This document shows positions 16,177 to 26,430 of a stretch of DNA of 60,697 nucleotides, in pieces. Below the pieces are notes generated by a model. That model was given only the letters and a program-made list of their open reading frames with translations, was not told the origin of the DNA and did no database searches. The stretch's first letter is position 1. Each line of letters starts with the position of its first letter. The stretch covers positions 1-60,697 of the forward strand of contig DATNFO010000065.1 in the NCBI GenBank assembly GCA_035606355.1, written 5' to 3'. Made by a program: the position numbers and the translations under genes. Origin of the DNA: Sulfopaludibacter sp035606355 (lineage in GTDB: Bacteria > Acidobacteriota > Terriglobia > Bryobacterales > Bryobacteraceae).

Positions 16177-19100
16177 ATGTTAAAGTGGACGCTGCCAGCA
16201 GCATTCGTGCTCTGAACTCTTGCCTTTACCCAAGGCAATACCGGAGTCATCACCGGCGTCGTAACGGACCCCACCGGCGCCGCTGTTCCAGCCGCTGAAG
16301 TCACCGCTCTCAGCGAAGACACAGGCGCCGTCCTGAAAACCACCTCGAGTGATCGCGGGGAGTACTCGATTCCCTCCGTCCTCGCCGGCCACTATCGCGT
16401 CACCGTAACGAAAGCCGGTTTCAAGACCGGAACCAAAACCGGCATCGAAGTCAACGCCGGTGTGACCGCCGCCGTCAACGTGAAACTCGAAGTCGGCCAG
16501 GCCACCGAAACCGTCGTTGTGACCGCCGGTGCTGAAATCGTCCAGTCGACCACCGCCGAAGTCAGCAGCACTCTCAACACAAAACAGATTGAAGAGCTGC
16601 CCTTCGCCACGCGCAACTCCGTTGAGCTGATTGTGACGCAGCCGGGCACCCAGACTCCTACCAACCCGCGCAGCTCCACCATCAACGGCTTGCCGAAGGG
16701 CGCCATCAACATCACCATCGATGGCCAGAACACCCAGGACAACATGTTGAAGTCGAGCGACGGCTTCTTCAGCTACATCATGCCGTCCATCGACGCGATC
16801 GAAGAAGTGACGCTTACCACCTCCGCCGGCGGCGTCGATTCCACCAGCCAGGGCGGCGCGCAGATCAAGTTCGTCACGCGCTCTGGAACCAACGAGTTCC
16901 ACGGCGGCGCGTTCTACCAGGCGCGGAACACCTTCTTTGATGCCAACTACTATTACAACAACCAGACGGGACTGCCGCGCGACATCATCAAGTTGCGCCA
17001 GCTCGGTGGCCACCTTGGCGGGCCCATCAAGAAAGACAAACTCTTCTTCTTCGGTAACTACGAAATGTTCCGCAACCCCGGAACGAAAGCCTACTCGCGC
17101 ACCGTGCTCACGCCTTCCGCGCAGAGTGGTGTCTACACTTACCTGAATTCCGCCACGGGTCAGCTCAACAACGTCAATCTGTACCAGATCGCGGCGGCCG
17201 CGAATCCCACCCTGCCGTCCAGCGTACGCCCGTTCCCCACCACGCCCGATCCCATTCTGGCAAGCACGTATGCGCAGATTGCCAAGCTGACCAGCGGCGG
17301 CAATCTCACCTCCAACGCTCCGGGCGGCGATTACAACACCAACGCCTACAACTATTCGCCGAACGGCAACGATTCGCGCGATTTCTACACGCTTCGCCTG
17401 GACTATAACGTCTCCACCAGGAATCAGCTCTCGCTCGTCTACAACTACAATAAGTACGTCTCCGTTCCGGACTTCCTCAACAACGTGGTGCCGATCTATG
17501 GCGGTACCGGTACAGTCCTCGGCACGGACCTCAATGCCGGTCAGCGCAGCAACCGTTTCGACGGCACCCTGACCTTGCGCTCCGCCCTGACCCCGCGCCT
17601 CACCAACGAAGCGCAGGCCGGTCTGAACGGCGGAACCGTGCTCTTCTTTGACTCCATCGGCAGCCCGGCCCTGTTCGGCACGTGGCGCGGCTATATCCCG
17701 AGCGGCACTGGTCTCTCCGTGACTACCAACTCGGGCGGCCAGCGCCGCAATGCACCGGTAAAGAATGTGTCCGACACCGTTTCCTGGGTGAAGGGTTCGC
17801 ATCAGTTCCGCTTTGGCGGCAACTACGATCAGATCAGCCTCTTCCAGCAGATCATCTCGTCGGCCGTCATTCCCCGAGTCAGCTTCGGCGCTGCCACCGG
17901 CGACCCCATCACCACCGGCGCCACCAGCATCTTCACGACGGCTAATTTTCCGGGAGCCACGAGCGGCCAATTGAGTTCGGCGGCAGCCCTGTATGCATCC
18001 CTCACCGGTCGCGTGAATACCATTACGCAATCCGTAGGTCTCGATGAGAACACGCACCAGTACGGCCACACCGCTCCCATCGACCGCGACCATATCCGCG
18101 AGCTCGGCTTCTTCGCGCAGGACACCTGGCGCGTGAACCCGAGGTTGTCGCTCACTCTTGGACTCCGTTACGAGAAGGAGTTCGCGTTTGTCAATGACAA
18201 CGGCACCTATTCGCAGATTAACGGGCTGGTCGGCCTCTACGGCCTCTCCGGCGTCGGCAATGAATTCAAGCCCGGCACTCTCACCGGCACCGTTCCCCAA
18301 ATCAATCCGGTGACTCAGGGCGGCGGTTACACCACTCCGCCGGTTTGGGCGCCCAGCGTCGGCGCAGCCTACTCCTTAGGTGGAGGGGAAGGAATCATCG
18401 GCACGATCTTCGGCCACCATACGGGAGCCAGCGTAATTCGCGCCGGCTATTCCATCTCCACTGTTCGCGAAGGCATGAACGTCTACACGCAGATCTACGG
18501 CGCCAACCCGGGCCTGACGATCGATTCTTCGCTGAGCAACTCCGGACAGCCGGGCGACTTCGGTCCCGCCGGCAGCGTGGAATTCCGCGATCCCTCATTC
18601 CCCACGCGCAGCGGTATTCCCAATGCCCCGCAATACCCGCTGACCCCTTCCTTCACCAACCAGATCTTCGACTTCAACCCGAATCTCAAGATGGGCTACG
18701 TCCAGAGCTGGAACATCGGCTGGCAGCGCGAACTCGGACGCAACTCCGTCGTCGAATTCCGTTATACCGGAAACCATGGCGTCAAGCTGTGGAGGTTGTA
18801 CGGTCTCAATGAAGTCAATATCTTTGAAAATGGCTTCCTCAACGAGTTCAAGATCGCGCAGCAGAACCTGGCCATCGCGCGCGGCGGCGACATCACCAAG
18901 AACACCGGCGTCGTGAATTTCGGCAACCAGGGACTGCCGGGACAGCAGGCGGTGCCGATTCTTCAGACCGCACTAGGCACCACGAGCGATACAACTACCG
19001 CATCGCAGCTCATGCTGGGCTCGGCCGGCAGCACGGCGTCCGCCATTTCCAGCAACTCTGGCCGCCTGGCAAACCTCACCGCCGCAACCTCCAAGGCTTG

Positions 19101-20097
19101 CAACGGCGGACCCTGCCCCCTCAACATGTTCGTCGTCAATCCCACGGTGGCGGGCGGCAACGCTTTCATCCTCGATAACGGCGGCTCGTCCTTCTACGAT
19201 GCGTTCCAGATCGACATGCACCGCCGCCTCACCAGCGGACTGCAAGTTCAGGGCAGCTATGTGTTCGGCAAGTCGATCGCCAACGGCTCCACCAGCAGCG
19301 CGATCGACAACGTCAGCTACACCACGTTGCGCAATCCGCGCTTTGACCGCGTGATCGAGCCGTTCGATATCAAGCATGCCATCAAGGTCAACTGGGTATA
19401 CGAACTGCCCTTCGGCCGCGGCCGCGCGTTCCTCTCCGGCTCTCACAACGGTTTCGTCCGCAAGGCTATCGAAGGCTGGTCGCTCGATGCCGTCGCTCGA
19501 TTCCAGTCCGGTACGCCGTTCTTCTTCGCCAGCAACGCTACCTTCAACGGAGCCTCTAGCGGCGTGCTCCTGCACAACATCACTTTGCAGCAGATTCAGG
19601 ACATGATCGGAATCTACAAGACCAGCGCCATCAACTCCGCCGGCAAGGCGCAGGGCACCGTCTACTATCTGCCGCCCCCGACGCTCACCGGCCAAGGCAC
19701 CATCAACACCAACGCCCTCACGCCGGCCAACAACACCAATCTCATCACGAACACCATGGCTGCCTTCAACACAGGCGGTCTCACGCCCGCCCAGGTTGAC
19801 CCCAGCGCTCCGTACATTTCGCCGGCGCCAGTCGGCCAGCTCGGTGGCCGCGTTTCCTTCTTCCTCCCCTGGCAGCGCCACTTCGATGTCAGCCTGGTGA
19901 AGAACACTCGCATTACCGAGCGCGTCAGCCTCTCTCTCCGCGCTCAGGCGCTTGACGTCTTCAACTGGACCAACTTCCTGCCCGATGGCAACATCGGCTC
20001 GAGCTTCGGTCAGATCGGCGGCGCTTACCGCGACATTTCCGGAACCGTAGACCCCGGTTCGCGCATTCTGGAATTCGTCGCGCGCATCAACTTCTAG
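16177..20097 (+). CDS. TonB-dependent receptor-like protein 2, interrupted by in-frame TGA
   Basis: Reading from ATG 16177 gives MLKWTLPAAFVL, then TGA at 16213-16215, then TLAFTQGNTGVITG continuing in the same frame to the normal end EFVARINF. Ignoring the TGA, the product would be 1306 residues, almost the same as receptor 1 (1305), with the same signal peptide, CarboxypepD_reg domain, plug and barrel. In receptors 1 and 3 the equivalent signal-peptide position is Cys, so a TGC to TGA change is the simplest explanation. The next plausible start in frame is GTG 16462, whose product would lack the signal peptide and most of the first domain. It is therefore either a very recent pseudogene, a sequencing error, or a read-through case. 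The rest of the frame is fully conserved. Confidence 0.82.
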
Positions 20098-20131
20098 TCC
20101 TGACCGGGCTCCCGCCCGGTCACAAAAAAGA

Positions 20132-20165
20132 AAAAGGCCGCGCAGAGAAATCCGCGCGGCCTTTT
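20132..20165 (+). terminator. Intrinsic terminator after receptor 2
   Basis: Arms AAAAGGCCGCGC (20132-20143) and GCGCGGCCTTTT (20154-20165) pair perfectly around a 10-nt loop, ending in T4 followed by GGGTTTT. Confidence 0.85.
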
Positions 20166-20240
20166 GGGTTTTATAACCGCCGTCCTCCTCTCCAGACCTG
20201 TCGCCGTAGTTCTATCTTTCGGACACCGATACGATTTTCA

Positions 20241-20270
20241 TTGTAGTGAGGAGAATCCCCGCAGTATCAT
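20241..20270 (+). promoter_or_regulatory. Predicted promoter of receptor 3
   Basis: TTGTAG (20241-20246) and TATCAT (20265-20270) have an 18-bp spacer. The -10 hexamer is the same as for receptor 2. It lies 30 bp before the TTG start. Confidence 0.42.
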
Positions 20271-20300
20271 CGTCGAAACTCTTGGTCCGGGGTTAGACAT

Positions 20301-23300
20301 TTGAAACTGCAACCGATCATTCTCGCGCTGTGCCTTGCCGCTTCCGCCTTCGCGCAAACGGCTCTCTTGAATGGAACCGTCACCGACCCCTCCGGCGCCG
20401 CCGTGCCCGGAGCTTCCATTTCCGTTTCCAACACGGAAAACGGTCAACTGGTCCAAACCAACACCAACGAAAAGGGTGACTACAGCTTCCCCTCGATGCC
20501 TGCGGGGAACTATCGCGTCACTGTCACCAAAGAAGGCTTCAAGGCGGGAGTCAAAGAGAACGTCAACATGCAGGCCGGCGTTCCGGCTACGGTGAATGTG
20601 AAACTCGAAGTCGGTGCGGCTACCGAAACAGTAGTCGTGCAGGGCGGCGCGGAGCTCGTACAAACTACCAGCGCGACAGTCAGCAGCACCATCACTGGCC
20701 GCCAGATCAATGAACTCCCCACCGCGACCCGCAACGGCATGGAGAGCTTCATCAATCTGCCCGGAACCCAGACCACGTCAAGCTTTCGCTCCACCTACGT
20801 CAACGGTCTGCCGCTCGAATCCATCAACGTGACCATTGATGGCGTCGGCACGAATGACCAGTGGTTGAAATCTCAGGACGGCTTCTTCAGCTACATCATG
20901 CCGAGCGTGGATTCGCTCGAAGAAGTCACGCTCAGCACCGCGGCCGGCGGCGTCGATGCCACGGCACAGGGCGGCGCTCAGCTCAAGTTCGTAACCCGCG
21001 GCGGCACCAACCAGTTCCACGGCGGCGTCTTCTGGCAGCACCGCAACACGTTCCTCAACGCCAACTACTACTTCAACAACATCAACGGACTCCCCCGCGA
21101 TATCATCAAGCTCAACCAGTTTGGCGGCCACATCGGCGGACCCATTAAGAAAGACAAGCTTCTGTTCTTCCTCAACTTCGAAGAACGAAAGCTGCCGAGC
21201 TCGGCAACCTTCAGCCGCACCGTGCTGCCGCCCACCGGCTTCAACGGCGATTTCACGTATAAGGAATCGAACGGCACCGTCAACACCGTCAACCTCTTCC
21301 AACTCGCTGCTGCCGCCAACACCAGGCTCGCTTCCGGAGTGCGCGCCTATCCCACGGCGCCGGACCCGATCATTGCCAAGACGCTCAACCAGATTTGGGG
21401 CTTCGCTTCCACCGGCACGCTGAAGAACCTCATCTCCAGCAGCAACGATTACAACCGCCTCACTTATTCCGAGCAGCCCACCAGCACCGATAGCCGCGGC
21501 TTCTGGACCGGCCGCGTGGATTACAACCTCACGCAGAAGCAGCACCTCACGCTGACCATGAACTACGACGTGTACACGGCCGTTCCCGACCTGCTCAACA
21601 GCGTCTACCCCGTGTTCCCCGGCACCGGTACCGTTCTCGGCAGCACCATCAATGCCGGCCAGCGTAGCCGCCGCTTTGAAGGCACCGCCGCGTGGCGCTC
21701 CACCATCAGCCCGCGCATCACCAATGAACTGCGCTTCGGGCTCACCGGCGGTACCGTGCTCTTCGCCGATGGCGCGGCTTCTCCCGCGCTCTACTCCGAA
21801 TGGAAAGGCTTCTCTCCGGGTCTCGGCTATGTGTCCGGTGTCTCCACCGCCACCTCCAACTCGCGCCGCAATGCTCCGGTCAAGGACGTCGCGGAGACAC
21901 TGTCGTGGGTCAAGGGCGCGCACCAGTTCAGCTTCGGCGGCACCTTCACCCAGGTCAACACGTGGCAGCAGTCGGTCGGCAGCGAAACGCTCCCCTCCAT
22001 CAGCTTCGGTATGGCCACGGGCGACCCCGCAACCACCGGCGCGAATGCCTGGCTCACCAACATCAACCTGCCCGGCATCACCAGCAGCGATCTTTCTTCC
22101 GCCGGCTCGATGTACGCCATGCTGACGGGCCGCGTGTCTTCCATCGGCTCGCAGGTCGTGCAGGACGAAACCACTCACAAGTACGCGCACAATCCGGCCA
22201 TCGATCGCAACGTCATGAAGGAATACGGTGGCTTCGTGCAGGACACCTGGCGCATCTCGCCGGGTCTCACCGCCACCATCGGTGCGCGCCTGGAATATCA
22301 GGCGCCGTTTGAAAACCTGAACGGCACGTACAGCTATGTCGGCCTGGACGGCATCTACGGAGTTTCCGGCATCGGCAACCTGTTCAAGCCCGGAACGCTC
22401 ACCGGCGTTGCTCCCACTTACAAAGCATTGAACGGCCGCGACGCGTACTCCTCGCCGGCTCAAGTTCTGCCGTCTGTGGGAGTCGCCTACCAGTTGCCCG
22501 CCGGCGAAGGCTTCCTGAGATTCCTCACCGGACGTCATCCGGGAGCGGCTGTCATACGCGGCGGATACTCCATTTCCAGCACCCGTCCCGGCGGCTACAA
22601 CTTCCAGAGCATCTGGGGGTCGAACAAGGGTCTTTACTACAGCACGTCGGTCGATCCTTCCAACTTCCCGCAGTATTTCGGATCTCCCGGCAGCGTGTAC
22701 TTCGCCGACGCCACGTTGCCGTCGCAGCCCGCGCCCGCCGCGCCCGCGTTCCCCTTGAGTCCGGCGTTCAACGATTCGCTCAACGATTTCGATCCGCACC
22801 TCAAGATGGGCTACGTCCAGAGCTGGAACATCGGCTACCAGCGCGAATTGAACCGCGACACGGTCGTCGAATTCCGGTACACCGGCAATCACGGCCTCAA
22901 TGAGTGGCGGCAGATCAACCTCAACGAAGTGAATATCTACGAGAACGGGTTTATCAATGAGGAGATCGTCGCGCAGAATAATCTTGCCATCGCGAACGGT
23001 GTCTCGCCGGCGCAGTTGCCTTTCATCGCCACCTTGAAGAGCAACAACTTCGGCAACCAGGGCCTCCCGGGACAACAGAATCTCAAGATTCTGCCGGTCA
23101 CTCTCGGAACCGCGTGCTGCACGGATACCACCACGGCAACCAACCTTGCCCATGACTCCTTCGGTAGCGTTGCCAACTCGCAGGCCACGAACCTGACCCG
23201 TCTCAACAACCTGATCGCCGCTGGCTATCCCTCCAATTTCTGGCAGGTGAACCCGGCCGTCGGTAGCGGCGGAACCTGGCTCATGACCAATTGGGGTTCG

Positions 23301-24140
23301 TCGATGTATGACGCCGGTCAGGTGGAAGTCCGCCGCCGCATGGCGCACGGGCTCCAGATGCAGGCCAGCTATGTGTTCGGCAAAAGCCTCATTAACGGGG
23401 CTTCCAGCAGCTCTGCCGACGCCAGCCAGCCGACCACGCTCCGCAATCTGCGCCTCAACCGCACCACGCCGAGCTACGACATCCGCCACGCCATCAAGGC
23501 GAACTGGATTTACGAATTCCCGTTCGGCCCCGGCCAGTCATTGCTGAGCGGCGTGCACAGCCGCTTCGTCAAGAAAGCCATCGAAGGTTGGGAACTCACC
23601 GGCACCACCCGCATACAGGCCGGACAGCCGAGCACTCTCACCAGCGGCCGCGGTCTCATCAACGGCAACGAGGGCGGCGTCGTCCTGCACAACATCACGC
23701 TCAAACAGTTGCAGGACCAGATCGGCGTGTACAAAACCACCGGCTCCAATGGAATCGGAATTGTCTATGACCTGCCGATCGACATCATCCACAACACCGA
23801 AGCGGCGTTCAACAATGGCGGCTTCGTGCTGGACCCGAACGCTCCGTACATCGGACCGCAAACCGCGCCCGGCCAGCTCGCCTACTTCGACCAGCTTCGC
23901 GGACCCTGGCAGAAACACCTCGATGTCAGCCTGCTGAAGCGCACCCGCATCCGTGAACAGGCCAACGTCGAATTCCGTGCTCAGGCCCTCAACGTCCTGA
24001 ACATCACGAACTTCTACCTCGGCAGCGTCTCGGCCAGCAGCACCGGCTTCGGCCAGGTCACCAGCGCTTTCCGCGATACCTCGAATGCCACCGACCCCGG
24101 CGGCCGCATTCTGGAGTTCGTGGTTCGCATCAACTTCTAG
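20301..24140 (+). CDS. TonB-dependent receptor-like outer-membrane protein 3 (Oar-type)
   Basis: The product has 1279 residues, starting with TTG at 20301 (MKLQPIILALCLAASAFAQ signal peptide). The CarboxypepD_reg domain follows at about 22-105 (NGTVTDPSGAAVPGASISV). The plug holds INVTIDGVGTNDQW and EEVTLSTAAGGVDATAQGG. The barrel includes the motif KMGYVQSWNIGYQREL shared by receptors 1-3, and the last strand is EFVVRINF. It shares most conserved blocks with receptors 1 and 2, but the variable loops differ, as expected of duplicated receptors that have diverged in ligand. No alternative ATG near the signal peptide was seen. The downstream hairpin at 24154-24194 lacks a T-run, so transcription may continue into the next gene. 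Confidence 0.88.
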   Translation: MKLQPIILALCLAASAFAQTALLNGTVTDPSGAAVPGASISVSNTENGQLVQTNTNEKGDYSFPSMPAGNYRVTVTKEGFKAGVKENVNMQAGVPATVNVKLEVGAATETVVVQGGAELVQTTSATVSSTITGRQINELPTATRNGMESFINLPGTQTTSSFRSTYVNGLPLESINVTIDGVGTNDQWLKSQDGFFSYIMPSVDSLEEVTLSTAAGGVDATAQGGAQLKFVTRGGTNQFHGGVFWQHRNTFLNANYYFNNINGLPRDIIKLNQFGGHIGGPIKKDKLLFFLNFEERKLPSSATFSRTVLPPTGFNGDFTYKESNGTVNTVNLFQLAAAANTRLASGVRAYPTAPDPIIAKTLNQIWGFASTGTLKNLISSSNDYNRLTYSEQPTSTDSRGFWTGRVDYNLTQKQHLTLTMNYDVYTAVPDLLNSVYPVFPGTGTVLGSTINAGQRSRRFEGTAAWRSTISPRITNELRFGLTGGTVLFADGAASPALYSEWKGFSPGLGYVSGVSTATSNSRRNAPVKDVAETLSWVKGAHQFSFGGTFTQVNTWQQSVGSETLPSISFGMATGDPATTGANAWLTNINLPGITSSDLSSAGSMYAMLTGRVSSIGSQVVQDETTHKYAHNPAIDRNVMKEYGGFVQDTWRISPGLTATIGARLEYQAPFENLNGTYSYVGLDGIYGVSGIGNLFKPGTLTGVAPTYKALNGRDAYSSPAQVLPSVGVAYQLPAGEGFLRFLTGRHPGAAVIRGGYSISSTRPGGYNFQSIWGSNKGLYYSTSVDPSNFPQYFGSPGSVYFADATLPSQPAPAAPAFPLSPAFNDSLNDFDPHLKMGYVQSWNIGYQRELNRDTVVEFRYTGNHGLNEWRQINLNEVNIYENGFINEEIVAQNNLAIANGVSPAQLPFIATLKSNNFGNQGLPGQQNLKILPVTLGTACCTDTTTATNLAHDSFGSVANSQATNLTRLNNLIAAGYPSNFWQVNPAVGSGGTWLMTNWGSSMYDAGQVEVRRRMAHGLQMQASYVFGKSLINGASSSSADASQPTTLRNLRLNRTTPSYDIRHAIKANWIYEFPFGPGQSLLSGVHSRFVKKAIEGWELTGTTRIQAGQPSTLTSGRGLINGNEGGVVLHNITLKQLQDQIGVYKTTGSNGIGIVYDLPIDIIHNTEAAFNNGGFVLDPNAPYIGPQTAPGQLAYFDQLRGPWQKHLDVSLLKRTRIREQANVEFRAQALNVLNITNFYLGSVSASSTGFGQVTSAFRDTSNATDPGGRILEFVVRINF

Positions 24141-24153
24141 GCTCCCTCCTCCA

Positions 24154-24194
24154 CCCCTGGTTGATTCACATATCATATAAGAATCAACCAGGGG
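24154..24194. promoter_or_regulatory. 14-bp perfect inverted repeat covering the Shine-Dalgarno of the next gene
   Basis: CCCCTGGTTGATTC (24154-24167) pairs perfectly with GAATCAACCAGGGG (24181-24194) around a 13-nt AT-rich loop. The right arm contains the AGGGG that serves as ribosome binding site for the ATG at 24201. In RNA this stem would hide that site. As DNA it could equally be an operator. It has no U-run and so is not a standard terminator. Confidence 0.6.
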
Positions 24195-24200
24195 GCTTCC

Positions 24201-25979
24201 ATGAATACCATTGACCGGCGCGTCTTCCTGTCTGGACTCGCGGGTTCGTTCTTCGCCGCATCCGCGGCGCCTCAATATCCCTCAGCAGCGGCGCCGGTGA
24301 AGCCGGACGCTGCCGCAGGCGGAGCATGCTGGCTCGATGTCGCCGCTCCGTTCGTTTGCATCGATCCCGCCCAACAGCTCGGCACGGAAATTCTGCTCAC
24401 GGCCACCTGCTTTCCCGGCATCGACGGCTATCGCACGCATAAATACGCGACCGAATACCAGATCCTGCTCTACGACGCATCGGGAAAAGAAGTGAAGCTC
24501 GACAACGGCGGGCGCCTGGAAATCCCCGCCATGAAGCCGACGCTGGTCAACATGCAGCAGATGACCGGCCGCGACTTCCTGGTCGGCGGCGCCAAAGTGC
24601 GCGTGGCGCCTTCGCCCCACCAGATGCCGCACGCGGGCGACCTGTTCAGCGCGGGGTTCGTGCGCTGGAACATGCCGAACAACTTCGACAACGTCCACGC
24701 GCATCCCGCGCCTCCGCAACAGGTGGTCGGGCGGTACAACTACTCCATGCCGGTGCCCCCGCTCAGCGAATACCACTGCGCCTTCGCTCTCTTCAATCCC
24801 AATGACGAAGAAAGTTACGGTGCCGTGCGCGTGGTGGACCGCATGGGCCGCACCGTCGTGGAACGCAAGTACGAGCTGCGCCCGCACCAGACATTCCTGT
24901 ACCGGACCGCCGACCTGAAGCAGATGGAAACGCCCGGCGAAGCGCTCGCCATCACCGCGCTTGCCGATAACAAGCTGGCCGATGGCGGCGTGATTGTGGT
25001 CCACAACGATAGTGAGCGAGTCGCCTTCGGCTATTCGCTCATGAAGGGTCGCAGCGGCAATAGCTTCACGGTCGAGCATCCCCTCCACTTCTCGGCCGAT
25101 GCGCCGATGAAGCCCGCGCGCACCTCGCCCTACGGGCCGAATAAGTCGTTTCCCGCGCAGGCGCTCATTTACACGCCGCTGTTGTTCCGCGGACTCAACA
25201 TCGGCGGTGTGCAGCTCGAATCGCGGATGTATCTCAGCTCCAGTCGGTGGGTGGAAGAAGCGCTTTGGAAATTGCCGTTCGTCACCACTGGTGAAGGCCG
25301 CATCGCCTGGGTTTCGAATCGTGACGAGAAGCTCGCCGATCGCGTACGTCCCGGCGCCCTCACCGACCAGGGGCTCGTGCGTCTCACTGAATTCCAGAGT
25401 TGCCGCATCGACATCCGCGACCTGCCGCTGCCCGACAATTTCTCCGGCGGTTTCGGTGTCGCGTGCATTCCGAAGACGTCGCACTCGCTGAATAAGGTAG
25501 AGGTCCACGCCGTGAATTGGGGCCGCGTGGCGATGACCCACTTCCGCCCCGGCGGCGCGATCGCCAAAGCGTATCGCAGCGTTTCCGAGCGCGGAGGCCT
25601 CGCCAGCGACTACATCGTCTCCGGTGTGCATCTCACCGGAACCTCCGCCAGGCGCCGCCGCGATTGCGTGCTGGCGATCATGAACATCGAATTCGAAGAC
25701 CAGCAGACGGGCACTCCGCTGCTGCAATTATTCGGCCCCGATGGACTCGTCGCCGAAAAGCGAATCGACGAATTTCAGCCGCTGGCCTGCCGTCATTACC
25801 TGGTGTCGGAGATCTTCCCGCAGGCGCAAAGCACTCCGGAACACCCGTTTACGCTGCGCATGCAAGTGCCCGACGCGATGATGATCGTCTCGGCCCTGCA
25901 CATCGATTACGACAAGAAAGACATCGCGCTCGAACACGGCTCGGACCGCCACTCCACCTTCAACGACTTCAAGTGCTAG
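24201..25979 (+). CDS. Tat-exported protein of unknown function next to the receptor array
   Basis: The 592-residue protein begins IDRRVFLSGLAGSFFAASAA, a twin-arginine signal. The mature part is predicted to be beta-rich and contains no motif that I recognise as catalytic. Notable blocks are LPDNFSGGFGVACIPKTSH, HFRPGGAIAKAYRSVSERGG and VLAIMNIEFEDQQTG. It ends in FNDFKC, a C-terminal Cys. Position after three receptor genes, without a terminator with U-run in between, suggests a periplasmic partner, but that is inference. The ribosome binding site lies inside a perfect hairpin. The TAG stop at 25977 is also the first three bases of the first tail-repeat unit. Confidence 0.7.
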   Translation: MNTIDRRVFLSGLAGSFFAASAAPQYPSAAAPVKPDAAAGGACWLDVAAPFVCIDPAQQLGTEILLTATCFPGIDGYRTHKYATEYQILLYDASGKEVKLDNGGRLEIPAMKPTLVNMQQMTGRDFLVGGAKVRVAPSPHQMPHAGDLFSAGFVRWNMPNNFDNVHAHPAPPQQVVGRYNYSMPVPPLSEYHCAFALFNPNDEESYGAVRVVDRMGRTVVERKYELRPHQTFLYRTADLKQMETPGEALAITALADNKLADGGVIVVHNDSERVAFGYSLMKGRSGNSFTVEHPLHFSADAPMKPARTSPYGPNKSFPAQALIYTPLLFRGLNIGGVQLESRMYLSSSRWVEEALWKLPFVTTGEGRIAWVSNRDEKLADRVRPGALTDQGLVRLTEFQSCRIDIRDLPLPDNFSGGFGVACIPKTSHSLNKVEVHAVNWGRVAMTHFRPGGAIAKAYRSVSERGGLASDYIVSGVHLTGTSARRRRDCVLAIMNIEFEDQQTGTPLLQLFGPDGLVAEKRIDEFQPLACRHYLVSEIFPQAQSTPEHPFTLRMQVPDAMMIVSALHIDYDKKDIALEHGSDRHSTFNDFKC

Positions 25980-26430
25980 TCCCGACCGGTCTCCTGACAG
26001 TCTCCTGACCGGTCGCAAAATTGAAGAGGCGCGCCAGCGCCGAGCCGAAGAAATAAAGAAAGGCCACACCCCGAAGGACGTGGCCTTTTGCATTCTGTTC
26101 CGAGCCTGCGCGTAGAACCTGCAGTAAGCCCCGAATTGCGTAGTCCCGACCGGTCTCCAGACCGGTCGCAAAATTGAAGAGGCGCGCCAGCGCCGAGTCG
26201 AAGAAACAAAAAAGGCCACGCCCCGAAGGACGTGGCGTTTTCCATTCTGTTCTGAGCCTGCGCTTAGAACCTGTAGTAGGCCCCGAATTGCGTAGTCCCG
26301 ACCGGTCTCCTGACCGTCTCCTGACCGGTCGCAAAATTGAAGAGGCGCGCCAGCGCCGTGCCGCAGCGAAATAAAAAAGGCCAGGTCCCGAAGGACCTGG
26401 CCGTCGTCGTTGTTCTGAAGCTTTCGCCTA
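25977..26430. repeat. Three tandem receptor-tail/terminator/palindrome units
   Basis: The units begin at 25977, 26141 and 26293 (164, 152 and about 138 bp), each with TAGTCCCGACCGGTCTCC. In each, reading on the plus strand, a GACCGGTC palindrome and GCAAAATTGAAGAGGCGCG are followed by a terminator-like stem and then by the reverse complement of a receptor C-terminus. On the minus strand the first two units encode TQFGAYCRF (stop lost) and TQFGAYYRF-stop, while the third runs into the living receptor 4, which ends QIGAYYKF-stop. The 12-bp difference between units comes from one extra CTCCTGACCGGT-like block in the palindrome. No other gene lies in this 450-bp stretch. Confidence 0.88.
26373..26402 (-). 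terminator. Intrinsic terminator of receptor 4
   Basis: On the minus strand GGCCAGGTCC and GGACCTGGCC form a perfect 10-bp stem with a TTCG tetraloop, followed by six T. Degenerate relatives at 26059-26088 and 26214-26237 belong to the two ghost tail units. Confidence 0.92.

Noticed and set aside
16213..16215. Selenocysteine codon in receptor 2
   Set aside because: It is in a signal peptide and no stable stem-loop immediately following TGA was recognised. A plain mutation or error is simpler.
16207..16218. Programmed frameshift like that of prfB at CTC-TGA
   Set aside because: The downstream reading is in the same frame as upstream, so a frameshift would destroy it. No internal Shine-Dalgarno-like stimulator is present.
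24154..24194. Rho-independent terminator for receptor 3
   Set aside because: The stem is strong, but there is no T-tract after either arm; the sequence runs into a start codon.
25977..26430. CRISPR-like array because of three repeats at about 150-bp intervals
   Set aside because: The units are continuous with no unique spacers, and they contain receptor-tail coding and a terminator.
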